A DNA stretch of 64,000 nucleotides, from assembly GCA_949752745.1 (NCBI GenBank), contig OX457029.1:15281891-15345890 (forward strand). Reading direction: 5' to 3'. A program made the position numbers and the translations under genes. The first letter of the stretch is position 1. Each line of letters starts with the position of its first letter. Below are positions 59,861-64,000 of this stretch, one piece after another. The stretch comes from Protula sp. h YS-2021 (Eukaryota > Annelida > Polychaeta > Sabellida > Serpulidae). Below the pieces are notes generated by a model. It made no database searches, was not told the DNA's origin, and worked only from the letters and a program-made list of their open reading frames with translations.

Positions 59861-61078
59861 CTGATATGGCATATATGAAAGTGGGAGGTCTAGGACTATA
59901 GAAGGATGTGTCGTCTTATTTTTCCACAAACGCTATGAATTGGCCCAAAAATATTGAAAACTGTTGCTTTCTAAGCCTTTTGATTATACTGCTTAAATTT
60001 TTGTTTTAAATGTAGATTTTGTGTGATGTACGATGTCATTTTTTGAAATATTGTAATTTTAATTGATAATTTGAATATCAGGCTTTAAAAGCGCCATATT
60101 TAAGTAGAATAGCTCCAAACCTACATAGGAACAGCTTAAAATTGCCATTTCCGTTTGAATAAAGTGTGAAACAGCCATGTATTTTATGTGATTTTTTGCA
60201 AATATCGATGATTCTGGGGGGGGGGGGGATTTATTTTTGGTTTTATGTGGGCCTGTTTTTCTGTTTATTCAGCCTGATCATTTGAAAAACTAAACTTTTA
60301 TTATATGTGTCATGAACTGGCTACAAATAGGCAGGTTTTGGTTAGAAATATATATATTTTTTTAAAAAGGAGGTAAATATTGATTTTTTTTCACTTTTTT
60401 ACGTTTTTAGCTTGGATATTTCTGTTGCCAGACACGTAGTTCAAGGTAAAAAAATGTGTAACCGTTTTATGATGTTTAGTGCCACGGCAAAACAACAGTT
60501 ACCAAATTTAGAAATCATGCAAAAGGAAAAATATATTGGTAAATATTCAATAGGTGCAAAAACTCCCAAAATTGGCCATTAGGTCCTCATTCAGTTTATT
60601 TACCTTTTAAAGGCCGCCACTAATTGCGAGTACTCAATTCCTTTACTGTCCTTTAAGCAAATATAACAGCTTCAAAAATACACATTTTAACACTTTGTTC
60701 TGTTATTTACAAATTCCACTGAAAGATTTTGGAATTTATAAAAAAAAAAAAATTAAAAAAATTTTTTGTCCAAAAATTTTTCTCATAGGTACAAGATTTC
60801 AAATGAAGGAAATATAAGTGCTGTAACTTGCTCTTTACAATAACTATTACTGGTTACGGAAACAAAATAACTTTCAAAATAAAAAAGTTACAACCCTTCA
60901 AGTTTTAATTTTTTTGTTTGACAAAAATCCAATTATCATAATTTGGTAGCAATCTTAAATGCACTGCGAAATTGTTACGCATCGTTCGATTTGGCTCATT
61001 TTTCCCAAGTTTATTTCCTATACAGCATTGTATAAGAAAATATAACTTTGATTAAGAATTTCAAAAATAATTGCCCCA
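59861..61078. other. AT-rich spacer between the direct repeats
   Basis: About 1.2 kb, rich in A and T runs, with a run of G near 60217. No ORF of note. Confidence 0.5.
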
Positions 61079-61526
61079 TATAAGGAACAAGACCACAATT
61101 ACTTCCGCCTTCATTGCCCAATAACAGGAAGACTATTAGCATGGCAGCTGTACTTTTTCGATAATGTTATGATTGTTCCGGGCAATCAGTAATAAACTTG
61201 TGGCATACTTATGTTCCCAAAGGGTTGTACTAGAGACATGCTTAAACTCCTTGCAATCAAGCGTATTGTTTTTGAGAAATATGACGTCAAAGTTCAGTAA
61301 TTTTTTCATGTGATCGAGCGACTTCGAGATCCATGGGTGCCCGTTTGATGCGAGATAGCAAAAAATCCAATTGGTCAACCCCCAAATATTTTGGTGTTTT
61401 TTGCCTTCTCAGGGGTTAGTTTGAAGGATTTAATAAAGCTTGATTTCCCAGCAATGTTGTAGAAGACGTCAGATTTCGAAATTCTATAAAGAAACATATA
61501 AGTAAATTAATTGTGGTCTTAGGCCA
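61079..61526 (-). repeat. 445-bp direct repeat, right copy
   Basis: Partner of 59415-59860. A few substitutions (for instance 'gtataagag' to 'gtactagag') and a 2-bp deletion near 61342 ('ccctgtttg' to 'cccgtttg') separate them. Confidence 0.9.
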
Positions 61527-64000
61527 TAAAGTCGATGACTGTCATAGATTCAGCATGTTAATTTGTTTTACAACACTGAGTGGTTAATGTCAAAGAAGAA
61601 AACACAGATTTTAAAACCAACTTGCGCAGGACTGTACCGTCAACGGGCGAGGGATGCTGGTGCGATTGGCAGGAGATAAAATTGGTTACAGTACGTGTGC
61701 ACGTAACATCTGCGTCCCAAAACACACCAATAAAGGATCTCATAGTTTCGTCCCCTAACACCGAGAAAAACCCAGCTTTTGTAGTTTTTTCTTTCTTTAA
61801 ATTTTCGCTTTTCTAAAGAAAAAAAACCTGACGTCTGAGCATTCGTACTATGAACTCTCACATGGTTTATTACTCCAGAAAGCGCCTTTCGTTATCATGG
61901 CTCCGTTATCGGGCTGTACCTCTTTACGTTGAAAAAGTTTCGTAGACATATTGGCAATAACTGAAAAATGTCAGTAAGCCTGCCTACACCCGGTTGAATT
62001 GTGAGTGAATCAACATACTCCAGTATCCGGTGGTTTCATGTGAACAGCACATCTTCTGGCTTATTTGATCCAGAATAAAAAGATGAAACGTTAATCTCCG
62101 TTTTCAAGGTCACCGATCTCGTAACCTTTGTTATCTTAGGGCCCTTGTTATCTGACCCCGGATTAGGAATTACAGTCGTGACATGAATTACAACCTACAT
62201 TTTCAAAGGTCGCGTGACCTTTGTTATATCGGAAACCGTTAGAGAAAGAGGAATTTTGACCTCATTTTCGTGGTCCACCACGTTCTTACTTTTTGACTTT
62301 GACCTTCATTTATGAGGTCATCTTTCGCGTGAGATGTGTTATCTGTGTGACCGTTAGAGATTTTGGATTCATTTTGGGACTCTCTGCGGAGTTACGTGAT
62401 CTGAACTTTGACCTGCTTTTTCTAGGTCAAAGGTACGTGACCTGTGTTGTATCGGAAATCGTTAAATATTTTGACCTCGTTTTCGGACTCCACCTCCTCT
62501 CTTAGCCCCCCCCCTCCCGTGCGGTAACAATTTTCGGTTTACATATAATATAGGAACGTCAAACCATGTGTCAAGGTCACATATTTGCCAATATTGGCCA
62601 CATTTAGAAAAGCAGCAAAATTTCTACTTTTCCTACAAATCCGGCCGGATTGCGTTGAAATTTCACAGGAATATTCCTGCATCAGATTTGTAATTTGTTT
62701 GGCCGTCTGCCCGAAATTGGCTAAAACTGGTCAAGTTGCAGAAAAATAACAAATTTCATTGTAAGTTTCAGGGATTTTTTTTGCTCTGTTAACCAATGCT
62801 TCCGTGGACGCAGTGGCTATCGAAGCATTGTTTCCACGAGAATTTCAATGCGTCCGGTAGCAAAGTTCACGTATACAGTACGTCTCGGACTATAACCACA
62901 TTTATAATCCGATTTTACATACAAAACCCCTCCTGTGGCTTATAGTCCGATTGGGTTAATTATGGTCCAGACACTTTTGAGAAAATCTTTAAGAAGCCAT
63001 ATTTACAATAGCAAAAATAAACAAGTTATTCTTAGTGCTTTTATTTATCATTTTTTCCTTCGTCCTATACAAACATAAATGCAGGAGTATCTCAGTTGAT
63101 CTAATCGTGAGTTTATATCTATCCAGTGTACTAAATGATCAAGACTTTCATAGTTTAAATTCGACTAGGGTGCGGTTTATAGTCCGGTCAACGAAACATT
63201 TTTTTTTTTTTTTTGGATGGGTTATTTTGGATGAGTGCTGCTAATTGTCATGAGTTGAAAACCCGCTGTATCCGATAAAGCGTTTTTCTGTACTGATGTT
63301 TTCATATAATTTTATATATACTCAAGCCGGTTTACGATATATATATATATATATGGCCTGAGTAAGATATAAAAACATCAGTTCATACAAACTCTTATCT
63401 TTTCTTCTTTCTTTCCTTCTTTCTTTTCTTCCATCCCCTCTTCAATTGCAAGTAGATCTTCAGCGAGGTTGTCACATTGTTTTTGGTTCGGCAAAATCTG
63501 GCTGAACACACGGATGGCTGAAAGAGAAAGGCAAACAATGCAGTTCGTCCCACAGATCTAGTCCGATTACTTTGGATAGCAGTTTTGGCTATGAGGCCTT
63601 CTACGAAATCTAAATTCTGTCAAAATTAGTCGAGTTCTCCTTTCACCTTTGTAATGTCTTTGTTTTTACGGTTTGGCACATTATCCACGTATATTCTTGT
63701 TTAGTTACTGTAATTTTTTTAATTCGATGTGGCTCATACTTTCAGTCTTGCCATAGCGATCGCTATGAAAATGTGTGATGGAATAGGTCAGCTTAACTGT
63801 GTTGACCCTCGACACATTTGAGTAAAAATTGTCAAAAATTATTCAAAATGTTTTATACGTTTAATTGAGTCATGACCAAATAACAAACGAACAACAGATC
63901 AAAAGGAAGTCAAGTAGCAAATTTATTTTGGCTGTTATGTTTTTGTCTGCATGTTGAGGACATTGATTTTGTATGAATTTATTTGGTAGAATATTAATGA
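61527..64000. other. No gene seen; AGGTCA-rich stretch and simple repeats
   Basis: About 62105-62570 has some ten AGGTCA or TGACCT hexamers in degenerate repeats with 'tcggaaaccgttagag'. A (TA)n tract lies near 63338-63353 and a CTTT-rich tract near 63405-63432. Confidence 0.45.

Overview
The window is eukaryotic. Its genes are split by introns with GT/AG borders, and most of it is mobile elements and tandem arrays. Several repeats have the layout of bivalve 'pearl' elements, which are non-autonomous Helentrons: tandem core units of about 120-170 bp, then a GACG/ACGG-rich tract, then a short hairpin. With the DIRS, BEL/Pao and L2/CR1-like retrotransposons and a RING/B-box gene with a propeller-like C-terminal half, this points to a bivalve or closely related mollusc. 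The species cannot be fixed from the sequence.

Layout. 1-2096: ATT microsatellite and unannotated AT-rich DNA. 2097-10059: an apparently complete DIRS retrotransposon on the minus strand, with gag, RT/RNase H/methyltransferase-like and tyrosine recombinase frames, inverted terminal repeats identical over a 165-bp core, and an internal complementary region. 10060-20833: a minus-strand TRIM-type gene. Seven exons are proposed from splice sites and matching phases: RING, B-box, coiled coil, linkers, then propeller-like sequence. Its introns hold pearl-like elements and minisatellites. Its exon 6 is partly duplicated in tandem, and exon 7 seems to carry a frameshift.

20.9-38.9 kb: no convincing gene. 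It holds tandem arrays (159, 23, about 24, 27 and 168 bp units), pearl-like elements, G-rich tracts and a 280-bp tandem duplication. 38957-40121: the 3' end of a second minus-strand NHL-like gene. 41.4-42.56 kb: a 30-bp minisatellite interrupted by a 5'-truncated L2/CR1-like LINE. 43158-47209: an old, internally deleted DIRS copy on the plus strand, related to the first.

47.2-52.3 kb: mostly unannotated, with pearl-like elements. 52.3-54.3 kb: a 51-bp satellite with higher-order structure. 54.6-57.5 kb: a decayed BEL/Pao pol. 59.4-61.5 kb: two near-identical 445-bp direct repeats around 1.2 kb of AT-rich DNA. 61.5-64 kb: no gene seen, but a cluster of AGGTCA/TGACCT motifs.

The DIRS proteins form one replication unit: gag packaging, reverse transcription, and recombinase integration of a circular intermediate. 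The TRIM-type gene and the NHL gene end are the only host coding sequence I can support. All splice models rest on reading splice sites, phases and protein character by eye.
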